Source: Isoetes taiwanensis | Lineage: Eukaryota > Streptophyta > Lycopodiopsida > Isoetales > Isoetaceae | Direction of reading: 5' to 3' | NCBI GenBank assembly: GCA_021234155.1 | Contig: JAJEKV010000086.1 | Span: 370,001-434,000 of the forward strand | DNA: 64,000 nucleotides | Shown: positions 48,170-58,451 of the stretch, piece by piece | How positions within the stretch are numbered: the stretch's first letter is position 1 | Layout of the letters: every line of letters begins with the position of its first letter | Program-made: the position numbers and the translations under genes | Notes under the pieces: model-generated | The model's database searches: none | What the model saw: the letters and a program-made list of their open reading frames with translations, nothing else | Told to the model about the DNA's origin: nothing

Positions 48170-49790
48170 TCAGCATAGGTGGCTTAATTCAGCTTCAATG
48201 GTGAAATGTAAGGCCCAAGTATATGAGAATTAATCTGTTTTCCTTTTAAATCCTTCCCATATCCATCTGTTATGTTGCATTTCCACCTTCGGTGCTTGTC
48301 GGCATCCGATAAGCATTAACAGGGATCCAATAGTAAGAATAAGAATTCAAATGTATCTTTGACTCCATCTGAACCTAGATACCGACAGATGTTCTGCTGC
48401 CCAATATCTAAGAGCAGCCCTAAAGCCTTTGAAACGGAGTGCATCCACTGTTTTCATGCCCAAAATAGATCAACTGCTTCAGATTAAGCTTACTTTATAG
48501 CTTATCGTGAATATCTGCAAAAAGCTGCAAAAGACGAGATGAATCTGGATTATAACAGCTGAAGCATTACTCGAAGAGGAAAAAGAGCGCTAATTGAGAA
48601 AGAAATGGCGAAAAAAAAACCCAATAGGCATATGTGTATGTGATCCTATAATGGACCACTTTCATCGGATTTGAAGCAAGAAACAAATCCAGAGCTACCT
48701 GGAAAGTAGAAGGAGCAGCGGGCGCTTCTTTACTTGAATCGGCGATGGTGAGGACCGATAAACATCCAGATATAAAAACCAACATTCAGAAGCCGGAAGA
48801 TGCCATAGCTGACGTTTCAGAGATAGAAGCCGAATTAAGAATATTGAGAAAGGAAGAAAGGAGGTTTTGAGCTTGCATTCAAGCAGCTCAGAGGGTCAGA
48901 TTTAGGAAAGATTGAAGAAAAGAGGTGGCTGGATCAATCTTCTGACCGAAAGTAGGGCCTGTGGCTGGAAGCAGGGCTTGTTTCTAGCCTGGACGCATGC
49001 ATGCCTTCTACGGCAGATGAACTTCGCTGCGTAGATCTGACTTTCCTTTCAGCATCCTCTTCTCGGCTTTTTCAGTGATATTAATCTGGCTCTCCCCTCC
49101 TTTCCGCAATCTCTTCAGAATTCTTGGCTTCTTCTTGCATTGATCGAAGCATCTGACCCTTGCCCTTTATAACGCTTGAAAACGCTTGAAAGAATAGGCT
49201 GGAAACTTCCGGAAATTGGCGAAAGCTTCAGGTCCATACTCGAAACCTCCAGAGGAAACTACCGTCTTCCAAACTTTTTTTTTACGTAGACACGTGTACA
49301 ATTCATATCATAAATTTCCATTAAAGGCACCAGCGCCTAAGCTGGCCCCTTACCTTCCATATTACAATTATATATTAGAGATAGCTATTGGTATTGCATA
49401 ACGTAAATTAGAACTTTGCCAAATAGGCTCCATATTCATTCATATTTATGATTGGAAGCGGTCATGAAATCCTGCCGACTCTTGCTCAGATTTTCTTGGC
49501 TTGACCCAACCCTATATTGCAGACCATATCAAAGTAGGGATTCTGTCTTGAATGCTTTTCCCGGGCAAACGCATGGACTTTGGAGCAGTGGACTTTGTGG
49601 ATGGATTTTTGTATCAAACCCAAATAAACTTTGTTAATGGATTCATGTATCAAACCCTGATAAGCAGGAGTCTGATGAGATGAGACGACGTTGTACAAGG
49701 AGGTAGCATTTGTACATTTGGAGAACGACTCAGATAACTCTATTATGTTTTTCAAGCTCTGGTATGGAGGCTTTTGATGATCCGCTGCAT
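48170..49790. other. No supportable gene
   Basis: A minus-strand exon-like piece near 48700-48830 ends at CTTTCCAG|GTAGCT, but its frame is interrupted. The remainder has short frames only. A mild direct repeat 'GGACTTTG(GTGG)ATGGATT..TGTATCAAACCC' is at about 49590-49660. Confidence 0.35.
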
Positions 49791-49796
49791 GCAAAA

Positions 49797-50570
49797 ATGG
49801 CATTTTGGGTGCAAAGCATGGCTATAGATGGAGCATTTGTGCAAGATGGATGCTTATGTCAGTCGTGTGGGAAGTTTGGTAGTGGTGGCCATCCGTCCAG
49901 CAAAAAAGATTTTAGTGTTTTTATTTGACAAAGCCATGAGGATGCATTTCAATCAGTGCAAGAACCAGAATGGTCACTTTTGGATGATAGGCGGCTTGAG
50001 TTTTATGATAGGAGGCCGTTGAGATTTTTGGCCAGACCTGAGCATGGATTTTCTAGATACTCTGGGCTCTGCCCATTAAGATTTCTGGCAGACTATATGC
50101 AATTAAGGATGCCCGCCTTGACCATAATCGAGTTTCAGAGGTTTTCTCATTGGAAAATCGTGGCCTATATTCTTTGCTTCAATATATGGTGCAAGCTTCA
50201 AGAAAATATGGATCTATAAACTTCGGGAGGCAATGTTTTGTTGATGGAGAGGTTAGCCACAAAATAAAAAATAGGAGAAGCTATGAGGAAGCATCTCGTG
50301 CTTTTTAAATACCCAAATGGAAGAAAACTATTTGGTAATGTAGTAGCATTTCATATGCAATGCTATGGCGATCCATCCTTGTCTATTTTCGAAAATGAAG
50401 AATGGGATATGGCCCTCTTAGAAGCTAAAACAGAGTTTTGCAATGCAAAGCTACATGCCAAATTTTGGGTTTCACGGAAGGGCTATGGAAGCCAGATACC
50501 ATATAAGAAATGCTGTCGAAAACCAGGTATGGCAATATTTTTCATGAAAGAAAATGTAAGATCTTGTTAA
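49797..50570 (+). pseudogene. Decayed gene of an unrecognised family
   Basis: Continuous coding-like sequence passes through one stop and two frame changes. It begins with a possible zinc-binding 'GCLCQSCGKFGSGGHP' (near 49850), then 'PEWSLLDDRRLEFYDRRPLR' and 'LARPEHGFSRYSG' (49960-50070). In a second frame come 'LENRGLYSLLQYMVQASRKY' and 'FGRQCFVDGEVSHKIKNRRS' (50117-50300). In the first frame again come 'PNGRKLFGNVVAFHMQCYGD' and 'KFWVSRKGYGSQIPYKKCCR' (50305-50525). The composition and motif-like spacing indicate a real protein once existed. I do not recognise the family; a plasmid- or transposon-linked origin is possible. Confidence 0.45.
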
Positions 50571-50598
50571 GGATTCTCCAGTGGGGGATTTTCAACTA

Positions 50599-51600
50599 TA
50601 GGTTTTTTTTTTTTTTTTTTTTTTTGGTTTTTATGGTCTTCTTTCGTGGTGATGGCAAAATCCCCTTGTCAAAAGGGGCATGCCCCTCTTTGTTGAATGC
50701 ACAAAAAAACATTCAGAAATCAATTTATCCAGATGATTGCGAGTGTCAATATCCTTATCAATAAGAGTTTCAAAATTGTAGTTTTTTTATCTAATGGGAA
50801 AACCTTAAACTACTACTAGTTAAGGTTAGGGTTTAAACTGGGTCAATGTACATCCTAATAGTAACTCTCATAAGAATAACAAGAACAACATGTCTCACAA
50901 CTTAGAGATTGAAAAGAGCAACTACAATAACTTGGAAAACAACAAGTCCCCAAAAACAATAACGTAGAGAGAAATGATTAACAACAACAATTTAGGAAAA
51001 GAACAACACCAATAACTTAAAACAACAATAATGACTGTTAGAATATTCCTCTATGTATAGTATTGAATGTGCCTTGTTCTCAATTAATGCTTTCTACAAC
51101 TGCTCTCAATGTCAACAGCTGCTCCATGGTGGAACATTGGGCTCCAAATTCATTTCCCTCAGCATATGCGATGAAGGGGTAACATCATATCAAAAGCACA
51201 TAATCTGTTACTGTTAGACTTCATATTTGCTGCTCCATCTAGCTTGTGCATTCAATATTCCAGTAGAAATTACTCCCTTCCAGCAAACTTGAAGTATGGA
51301 AAGAATACTGGACAATTCTGTAATGAATGTAAAAGATTTCTTCAAGTAAGATGTAATGAATGTAGACTATGTTATCTAAAAGTGTTATAAACTAAAAAAT
51401 TACAGTACCTCAACTACACTTCTTCACATTCATCATCAACATACACACAACGATGTCTTCTTATTTGCTTGAATGTGGGTGTGGATTCTGCAGCCATTAA
51501 CATTGCCATTTCTGCTGCATAGCAGGGTAACACACTAAACAAAGCATAACAATATAATTATCAGTATATGAAAAGCAAACACTAAAAAATGATCAAAATG
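50599..51600. other. Poly-T run and AAC-rich region; no gene
   Basis: A T homopolymer of about 25 bases lies at 50600-50625. From 50870 to 51035 the sequence is rich in AACAACA words. A TGTTAGAATATTCC word at about 51046 resembles the LTR-like edge at 15599, but nothing else supports an LTR. Bases 51040-51600 are downstream (3') of the methyltransferase gene on the minus strand and may hold its 3' UTR. Confidence 0.4.
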
Positions 51601-51609
51601 TCAACCTTA

Positions 51610-54600
51610 CTAATCCTCAGGCTCTTCAAGTTCTTCTCCTGAAGCCTCTATGGCTGGTGGTTGTGACGATGATGGAGAATGGCTAGCTATTGAGTTGTTG
51701 GAGAATTTTGGTAGCCTTTTGTTCTGAATGAAATCAACAAGATCTAGCTCTTTCTCCATACCAAAGTAGTGACATCCGAACTTAGCGCATGCCTCTGCAA
51801 TTGAACCTGTCCCAGCCAGTAGATCCACCACCACACCATCGTGGGGGCAAAGCATGTCTAGTATGAATTCACACAACATAACAGATCTCTCAGAATTATA
51901 GTGAAGCTTTTTTACTGGTAAAAGGCTCCTACAAGCAGATTGAAATGTTCTTTGCTTTAATACTGATCGGTTGTACTCCATTTTTCCAATCGCAAAGCTT
52001 TTATGGGACTGTAAAGCTGGTAGTGTTCCAACACGAGATAAGAGGTGAATATCCAAACTACAAATCTCCAACATGCCAAGTTTGTCCTTTCTATATCCAA
52101 AAGGACTATCAGAACACAAGGTAAATTTGCGAGAACTTTCTAGATTATTTCTTGTGGCCAAAGAATGAACAAGGGTAGAATCTTCAACTGCACACATAAC
52201 AACCAACCAACTGGCATCATCCAGACACAAGTTTACCACATTAAAGCTGGCATTGATAAGCTCTTCACCACATATGTTCCATTCAGGTATTTGTACAAGG
52301 CCTTCATTGGGCATGTCATTTGTTGGAAGGTCAATAAAAATCAGGTCTGCTCCCCAATCCCATGTTCTACCATTCCTGGAAAAGTGTTTTCTTTTGTTCA
52401 ACCTGCAGTGTTTGCGCACAAAATCCCGCATTCTATTGAACGTGTGACTTTCTTTTTTTGATGTAATAGATGAGCACAATTGAATAAGATCTTCCCTAAC
52501 CACATCAAATTCCATATCACTATGGAAATTACTAGTCCTGAGATCCGGATTTTTATCAAACTCGTCGCTCACTTGAACATCTTCAACGTCTTCATCCATA
52601 ACCATTTTCCTCTTCTTCCTTCCTACATTGTACTTCTTGCTTGGACTTGATTTTGAAGATGGAGACCCCTGCATGGTAGATGCGCCACTCACCTCTGTGA
52701 CATGGTATTATCTTTATCACTTTTCCATTCTTCCTCTTCTTCCTTTGGGTATTTGCCTGGTGGAAAATCAATCCACCATGGACAATTCTTGCATTCATAT
52801 TCAGACATACCTCCATGCCTATCTAAGTTGAACTTAGAAAACATCCAATTCTCAGACTTCTTATTCCATGAGCACAACTCTTTAGGAAATGCAGCAATAT
52901 AGCCTTCCTTTACAAGGTGCTTGTAATATCTAAATAACAAGTATAGTCAATCATAAATAAATTCAAAGTAAAGCATGAAAAATAAATACAAAATGTTACC
53001 TATAGCAGACACGCATTGCACATTTCTCTAAGTCATATGCTTCAGTGAATGTCAATGTTGAACTCATGTGTGTCTCAATTGGATTGAACATTTTTTTTCT
53101 GTACTCGAGCTTGAAATTGCGAAACCATACTTCCATATCACCTCCATTAGGAATGTTGAAGTCCAACATGAAGTCCTTCTTGGTGCCCTCGTAATATCCC
53201 TGACTTCGCTTAAGTAAATGCTCAAGCCAGGCTTCTTTCTTTATCCATTCTCTGAATTCCTTATCATTATTAGGTATTCTGTAAGTACTTGTCAATGCAG
53301 CACCAGCAGTCATCCAATGAATCCATCTATCTCTGACACTATTGGGGACTTTAGCTTTTACCATTTCCAACAATTTTTCCACTGTAATTCTCATGTGCTT
53401 AGATTCTGATTCCATTGTGGTCATGCACTTACCCAATTTCTGCTGCCATTTTTCATTCACTTTTCTCCTACATATGTTTTGAACCTCTTCCACACTTTCT
53501 TTATGTGCTGGATAGTTCTTTACTTCTAGCTCAATATCCTTTGATATATTTTGCTGTTCACAAATTTGAAGCGAAGTTTAAAATGAAGCTTCATGTGAAA
53601 TGCAGCTTAAAGTTAAATGACAGCTATTGAGAATGTAAAAGTTTGTCTAAGAAAGTGCAAATACCTTATATAAGATCTTTGCATATGCTAGTCTGGTCAA
53701 AGGATACCATGCTTCATTGGCAGAATTTGAACTGTCCTTGCTTCGCAAAGACTTCAAAAACTCTGTACCAAGCCGTTCTGCATACTTATCCGGATTTGAA
53801 CTAGCTACCCTATACACGCTATATAAGGTATCCTTAAGAGTAGTCCGAACAACACCTACTTCATTTAACCTGTACAAAAAGTTGTCAGTATGTTTTATAA
53901 CAATATAATCCTGTTAAGAGCAGAAAGCAATGTGGACTCTTGAATATGGTCTATCTCAATGAATGAAGCTTGCACACTAATATGCCTATCACGGTTGAAT
54001 GGATATCTATACTTAATCTCTTGCATCCATGCCACTGCCCTATGATTTCCATCCCAGCATAAGAACATCTTCCCAGATAGATCTTTCCAATCTTCAGATA
54101 GACGTACTTGTTTCTCAAAGGCTTCATTCACTTCTTTCCACAGAGGATCCCAACTTGCCACAATTCCATCTTGTACTAACGGTCCTTACAGCCTCGTGCC
54201 TTAATATCCTGCATAGTGGTATAGGAGGAGGATGTGTAACTCTTTTAAGTCTTACATTTTCTAATAAGTCTGATACGATCTCCTCTGTTAATGCAGCATC
54301 CACCTCCACAATTGTATTATCATCCAATGCATCTGCTTGTTTCTTCTTGATCTTGCAGCTTTTATGTGAGACCGTTTCAGCTGACATTTCTGCCATACTA
54401 GCTTCAACAACAGATTTATCTCCTATTAAACTCAAACTCTTACTTCTGTCTATTGTGGGCTGCTCACTACTAGCATTCAAGAAGTCCTCTTCATCCACCA
54501 AATTAGAGGATCTTTCTTGAATCCTCATAGCTCTTCGTTTTCGCTTAGGAGGTTCATAGCTAAGCTGTTGGAAGTTTGGATCCTTACGTGTTGATACCAT
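51610..54600 (-). CDS. ParB-like domain fused to beta-class N6/N4-type DNA methyltransferase
   Basis: Starts at ATG 54600 and stops at 51610. Exon A is 54600-53665, exon B 53553-53000 and exon C 52929 downward; both introns are GT-AG and phase-consistent, and the product is about 930 residues. The N-terminus is basic (PPKRKRRAMRIQERS, likely a nuclear signal). Near residue 175 a ParB/sulfiredoxin-like motif 'FLCWDGNHRAVAWMQEIKY' follows 'QDGIVASWDPLW'. The middle is unassigned. The C-terminal third has motif IV-like 'DLIFIDLPTND' then, 150 residues later, AdoMet motif I 'VVVDLLAGTGSIAEAC' with 'GMEKELD'; catalytic-before-AdoMet order is beta-class. The usual DPPY/SPPW reads DLPT, so catalysis is uncertain. 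Frame changes at about 54180, 53917 and 52693 each sit at a CTG or CAG; base-call error, tiny introns or decay could explain them. Confidence 0.65.
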
Positions 54601-54609
54601 GCCAAAAGA

Positions 54610-55984
54610 TTGGTGTAGCACAAATAGATAATTAAGGATGACTCAATCACAGTGTTATTTGGAGCAAGATAAATCCTGAATATGGAACAAACACAAACTT
54701 AGAGTCTAAGCTTAAAGGGGATGGCACTACAATGCTTGTCATAACAAGGAAAATCCTGAGTTGAGCAACTCTATAACTAAGATATAACTTACAGGGTATG
54801 GCGCCACAGTGCTTGCTGGAGCAAGAATATCAATAGACTGCAAAGAAATGGAAATAAACATAAAGTAAATTAAATCAGCAAAAACAATTGAAATAACAAT
54901 GAGAAAAATATTGATATAAGAAAAAATAGACATTTTGATAGGGTATGGCACCGTAGTATCTCAATCAGTACAAAAAATAGACATTTTGATAGGCTATGGC
55001 GCCATAGTGCCTCTTCTAGATACAAGCAAAGTAGAAATTTAGATGCACATAAGACAGAGGCTATGGCGCCATAGTGCCTCATATTGATACAAAGAAGTGG
55101 ACCTATCTGATGCATGTAGGAGGGTATGGCGCCGTAGTGCCTGATATTGATACAAGACAAGGGACAAGCTGCAGGTCTTAGTGCAATGCACATCACAATC
55201 CCGCATTCAGTTGGGATGCCATTTTCAGTTATGATAATTATCCCTCTATGCTATAATGCCTCAATTGATAGAAAAAAAATTGACATTTTGATAGGCTATG
55301 GCGCCATACTGCCTCATATTCATACAGGAAAAGTAGAAATTTTGATGCACGTAGGAGGCTATGGCGCCGTAGTGCCTCATATTCATACAGGAAAAGTAAA
55401 CATTCTGATGCACATAGGAAGACAAATAGACATGCAGGGCAAATAGACAAACTACTCTAAGTTTACCTTAGACCGAAAATGCAAGCTGCGGTGCCATACA
55501 CCTCCTCCGATCAGCAGCTCCTCCTCTATTCTTGAAGAATATACAAGTTTGAAATGAAACAAGCTTATACCTCAAAAATATGAAGTTCTACAATAAGAAA
55601 GGATGGTCGGCCCACCTCAATCCAAAGTGTTGGAAAAAGAGAGTTTAACATTTCGGATATTCATTTTTGTGTGTTGTGGTGCCGCATTTCATGGTTGTAT
55701 ATTGCTACGTTACTTTGCTATGTATCCAATAAGTATAATAATTATTGCAAAAAGTGGACATTTTTAACAAGCTAACATTTTTTTGTGGTGCGGTGCCCCA
55801 CGTTACTTCTTTATTGCGTAGTAGGAAAGTGGAACGTTATATTATAATTATTGTGGTAGGATCACTTAGGTAATTTGTTGGCTTCCCATAATGAACTATC
55901 ATTCATAACTTTACCACGTATGCCTTACTTCATAAGTCTATAATATTGTGAACATATCATGTGCTTGGCCATTTCTTCTGTGCA
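54610..55984. promoter_or_regulatory. Shared intergenic region between two divergent genes
   Basis: About 1.4 kb separates the ATGs of the methyltransferase gene (54600, minus) and the zinc-binding gene (55985, plus). It holds the palindrome array at 54797-55371 and otherwise AT-rich sequence. A bidirectional promoter is inferred from the arrangement only; no TATA box could be assigned with confidence. Open frames over the array (both strands) show repeating peptides caused by the repeats. Confidence 0.45.
54797..55371. repeat. Iterated palindrome array, consensus TATGGCGCCATA
   Basis: Seven clear copies: TATGGCGCCACA 54797-54808, TATGGCACCGTA 54944-54955, TATGGCGCCATA 54995-55006, 55062-55073 and 55297-55308, TATGGCGCCGTA 55125-55136 and 55360-55371. 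Degenerate copies lie near 54719 and 55247. Spacings of 51, 67, 63 and 63 bp recur. Most are followed by GTGCCTCATATTSATACA, and several are preceded by GACATTTTGATAGGC or GATGCAC.TAGGAGG. The three exact copies are perfect 12-bp palindromes. They could be binding sites for a dimeric protein; neighbourhood with a ParB-like domain is suggestive only. Confidence 0.85.
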
Positions 55985-57089
55985 ATGGATTCTTTGGACT
56001 CTTTGGCAATCAACTCTCCTGGTCATCGGCATAGCCTTCAACTTTCCTTTGCAGGTAGTGTATATGAGGTTAGTTCATCCTTGATATGTCAATGTTTTGG
56101 GTTCCAGCCTGGTTCTTTATGTGTTATACAATCAAAGAACTCAAAAACCTCAGATGATTTCACAACTGTAGTGAAAGAGAAGACAAATGATAGAATGGAA
56201 CTGGTTTATGAATTTCACTATGCCTTTGGAAAGAATGTTACAGTGTTTGGCGCCCCTATAGTTGTTAATACACCAGACACTCCTATAGTAATAGGTTCTC
56301 CATCTTCAGGTTCCACCATCAAAAATACCATTCGAATCTCTACTTTCCAGATAATATTAAAAAGTGTGGGGGCAAGTAAACTCAAAAGCTTTTTCCAGCT
56401 TGTCAAAGAGCCTCAATCTGTCGATTTTTTACCTCCATACTACAATGGCAATATTGTGTTTGAGTTACCACCACATGCAGATGTCGAGTCCTCAATGTCT
56501 GGCAAACTGGACAACTCCATCACATACTTCAATGCCTATTTTTCCAGGAACTGTGAGATTGTGTTATTGTTGTGGGCACATGAAGTGTGTGAATCCATCG
56601 TGTGATTTCCTCCTTTCCAACAGTGAGGAGAATGAAATTCATTGGAAGGGAAGTTTGAAGTACAAACCACAATTGGGAAACATTCCGGAGTCCTATGGAT
56701 CATTAAGTTGTGTATTTTGTGGAGAAGTGCCAGTTTGTGTAGCACAATGTGCAGTCACAATGTACTACTGTCTTCCCAAGAAAGAGAGTCAGACACGACT
56801 TGCTGTGCACATGGGTGAGCATGCGCATCCCATTAGGACAGCCTCTAATAGAGAAGAACTTGGAGAGTACGTGTACTTGTGGAGTCACATTCAAAAAGCA
56901 GCCATCAACGAGCAAACACAACATGAGATAGCACTGGAGATAGTGAGTAAGAACCTTATTTCTGAGGAGGAAATTGATAAAAGCAAAACATGGGATAAGG
57001 ATAAGGTCGAAGATTTTCTTACAAAATTGGAACCCCCTCCGAAATCTCATCCCTGGACACTCCATCAGGCTACTGGGTTTCAGTTGTAA
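55985..57089 (+). CDS. Cys/His-rich zinc-binding protein, transposon type, divergent partner of the methyltransferase gene
   Basis: Starts at ATG 55985 and stops at 57089. The N-terminal part reads 'MDSLDSLAINSPGHRHSLQL' and, near residue 150, 'YNGNIVFELPPHADVESSMS'. The C-terminal part, one frame over from about 56547, has 'LCYCCGHMKCVNPSCDFLLS', 'SLSCVFCGEVPVCVAQC' and 'RLAVHMGEHAHPIR'. Clustered Cys followed by H.G.H.HP resembles the WRKY-GCM/FLYWCH-like fingers of transposon proteins (MULE style), suggesting DNA binding. The frame change can be an indel at TTCCAGGAAC (a CAG site) or a 172-nt intron 56376-56547 (AA|GTAAAC to TTTCCAG, phase 1). I favour the indel because the putative intron reads as good protein. 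No DDE transposase domain is present. Confidence 0.55.
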
Positions 57090-57094
57090 TTGCT

Positions 57095-58395
57095 CATAGT
57101 ACAGTTGTCAGTACAAATCCATCAACATCTCATCTACTTTTGTCTTGGAAAAGAGTCCAGGTTCTTTCCAAGTTTCTCGAAATCTGATATAATTCAGGAA
57201 ACTTAGTTTCAGATAACAATGCATATTTCATTTTTGAATAATAAAAACGATGGATCAATGTATAAGTATGATTTATCTGCATTTCAAGATTAGCAAATAA
57301 ATTCGCTTCTTGAGGCTAGTTGAGAGAGGTCCCCTCAGAGTATTTATAGCCTTTTTCACCTCTTTCATTTTCATCAGCCATCTTTGAGCCTCTCCCTTTG
57401 CGGTCGCTTGTACCCCATCCCCCAAAAAAAAAAAAAGGGTAAGTTGTTTAGCTTTGCATTATTGAAGTTTTCTTTTAGTCGATGTCTTAGTTTCTCATAT
57501 TGATTTTTTCGTTGTTGACTTTTTTTATCTTGTTATGGTATCTTGCACAATGGGTTGGGGACTCTCATGCCAAGCATTGCAGTTGTGGCAAGTCTCAAGT
57601 CTTGAGTGTTAGGATTTAAGTGGGTGGCAAGGCCTTCGTGCCTTGTATTTGTATTGCGGTGGATCATTTGTGGTGCTTATTTTAGACGATGTTGATGGCC
57701 CTTACGCCATGGTGGTTGGCCCTCGTGTGTCAAAGATGTGGTGGTCCTCATGTCAACTCGCGCCAGATGCTTCATTGTTTTCATTCTGCAAATTTGCTCG
57801 AATGAATGTGGATTTGGACCTGTTACTATGCTGGTGTTCATTAAGATTCATTATGGGCCAAGCATTTGGAGGATTTCGTTCGAGTTTTGCTAGAGTCTTG
57901 GCATGTTGGGGTACGTTAGCAGTGGAGGCATATGATTCTTCATGTAAAACTTATTGAATTTTGAAAATCTCTTTGCGGCACTTTGATGCCTTTTGTATGA
58001 CCAAAAAGGCCGATGTGCATGAGGGATTATTGGAAGTGATAAAATATTTGTAATACTATTTTAAAAATAACGGGGAGGGCCATATGGCTATTCATCAGCA
58101 TGGTTGTTTGGTGGTGTTGGATGAGTGCAACTCTGCTCTAGAATTTATCTTATGTTGGAGTAGTTCCTATGGTACAATAAAATGGACTCTTGACGTGGCA
58201 CGCTATCTCACCACCCAACCGCGAGCCCTTAGCTAAGACACAGCTGCTCCAGAGCTCTCCCCCGAGCTACTATATAGCGTGCACGCCCCCTTTGGTCCTT
58301 CTTTGGACCAAAGGCCCTCTTTGGACCATAGGCCCCCTTTTGGACTAAAAGCCCTCTTTGGACTAAAAGCCCAAAGAAGCCATCCACATCTTTGG
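57095..58395. other. No gene; probable 3' LTR region of the gypsy element at its right end
   Basis: No product recognised up to 58230; the plus-strand frame 57643-57957 lacks domains. On the minus strand a purine tract AGAGAGGGGGAA is followed by TGCTATATGCC at about 58399, a plausible PPT and LTR start just after the gypsy stop codon. Within 58290-58375 are five imperfect TTTGGACYAAARGCCC units, and a GCTATATAG box is at about 58266-58275. The LTR's far end was not found. Confidence 0.4.
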
Positions 58396-58451
58396 CATAT
58401 AGCATTCCCCCTCTCTTGACATTGCAGCAGTCCTCTGTTGCAAATGGGTGT

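Noticed and set aside
50599-50625. Poly-T run as a terminator or SINE tail
   Set aside because: No A/B boxes or transcript unit could be linked to it.
54870-55450. Open frames on both strands with repeated RHYGAI-like or GYGAV-like peptides
   Set aside because: They are produced by the palindrome array between the two divergent genes; spacing and frame are not conserved between units.
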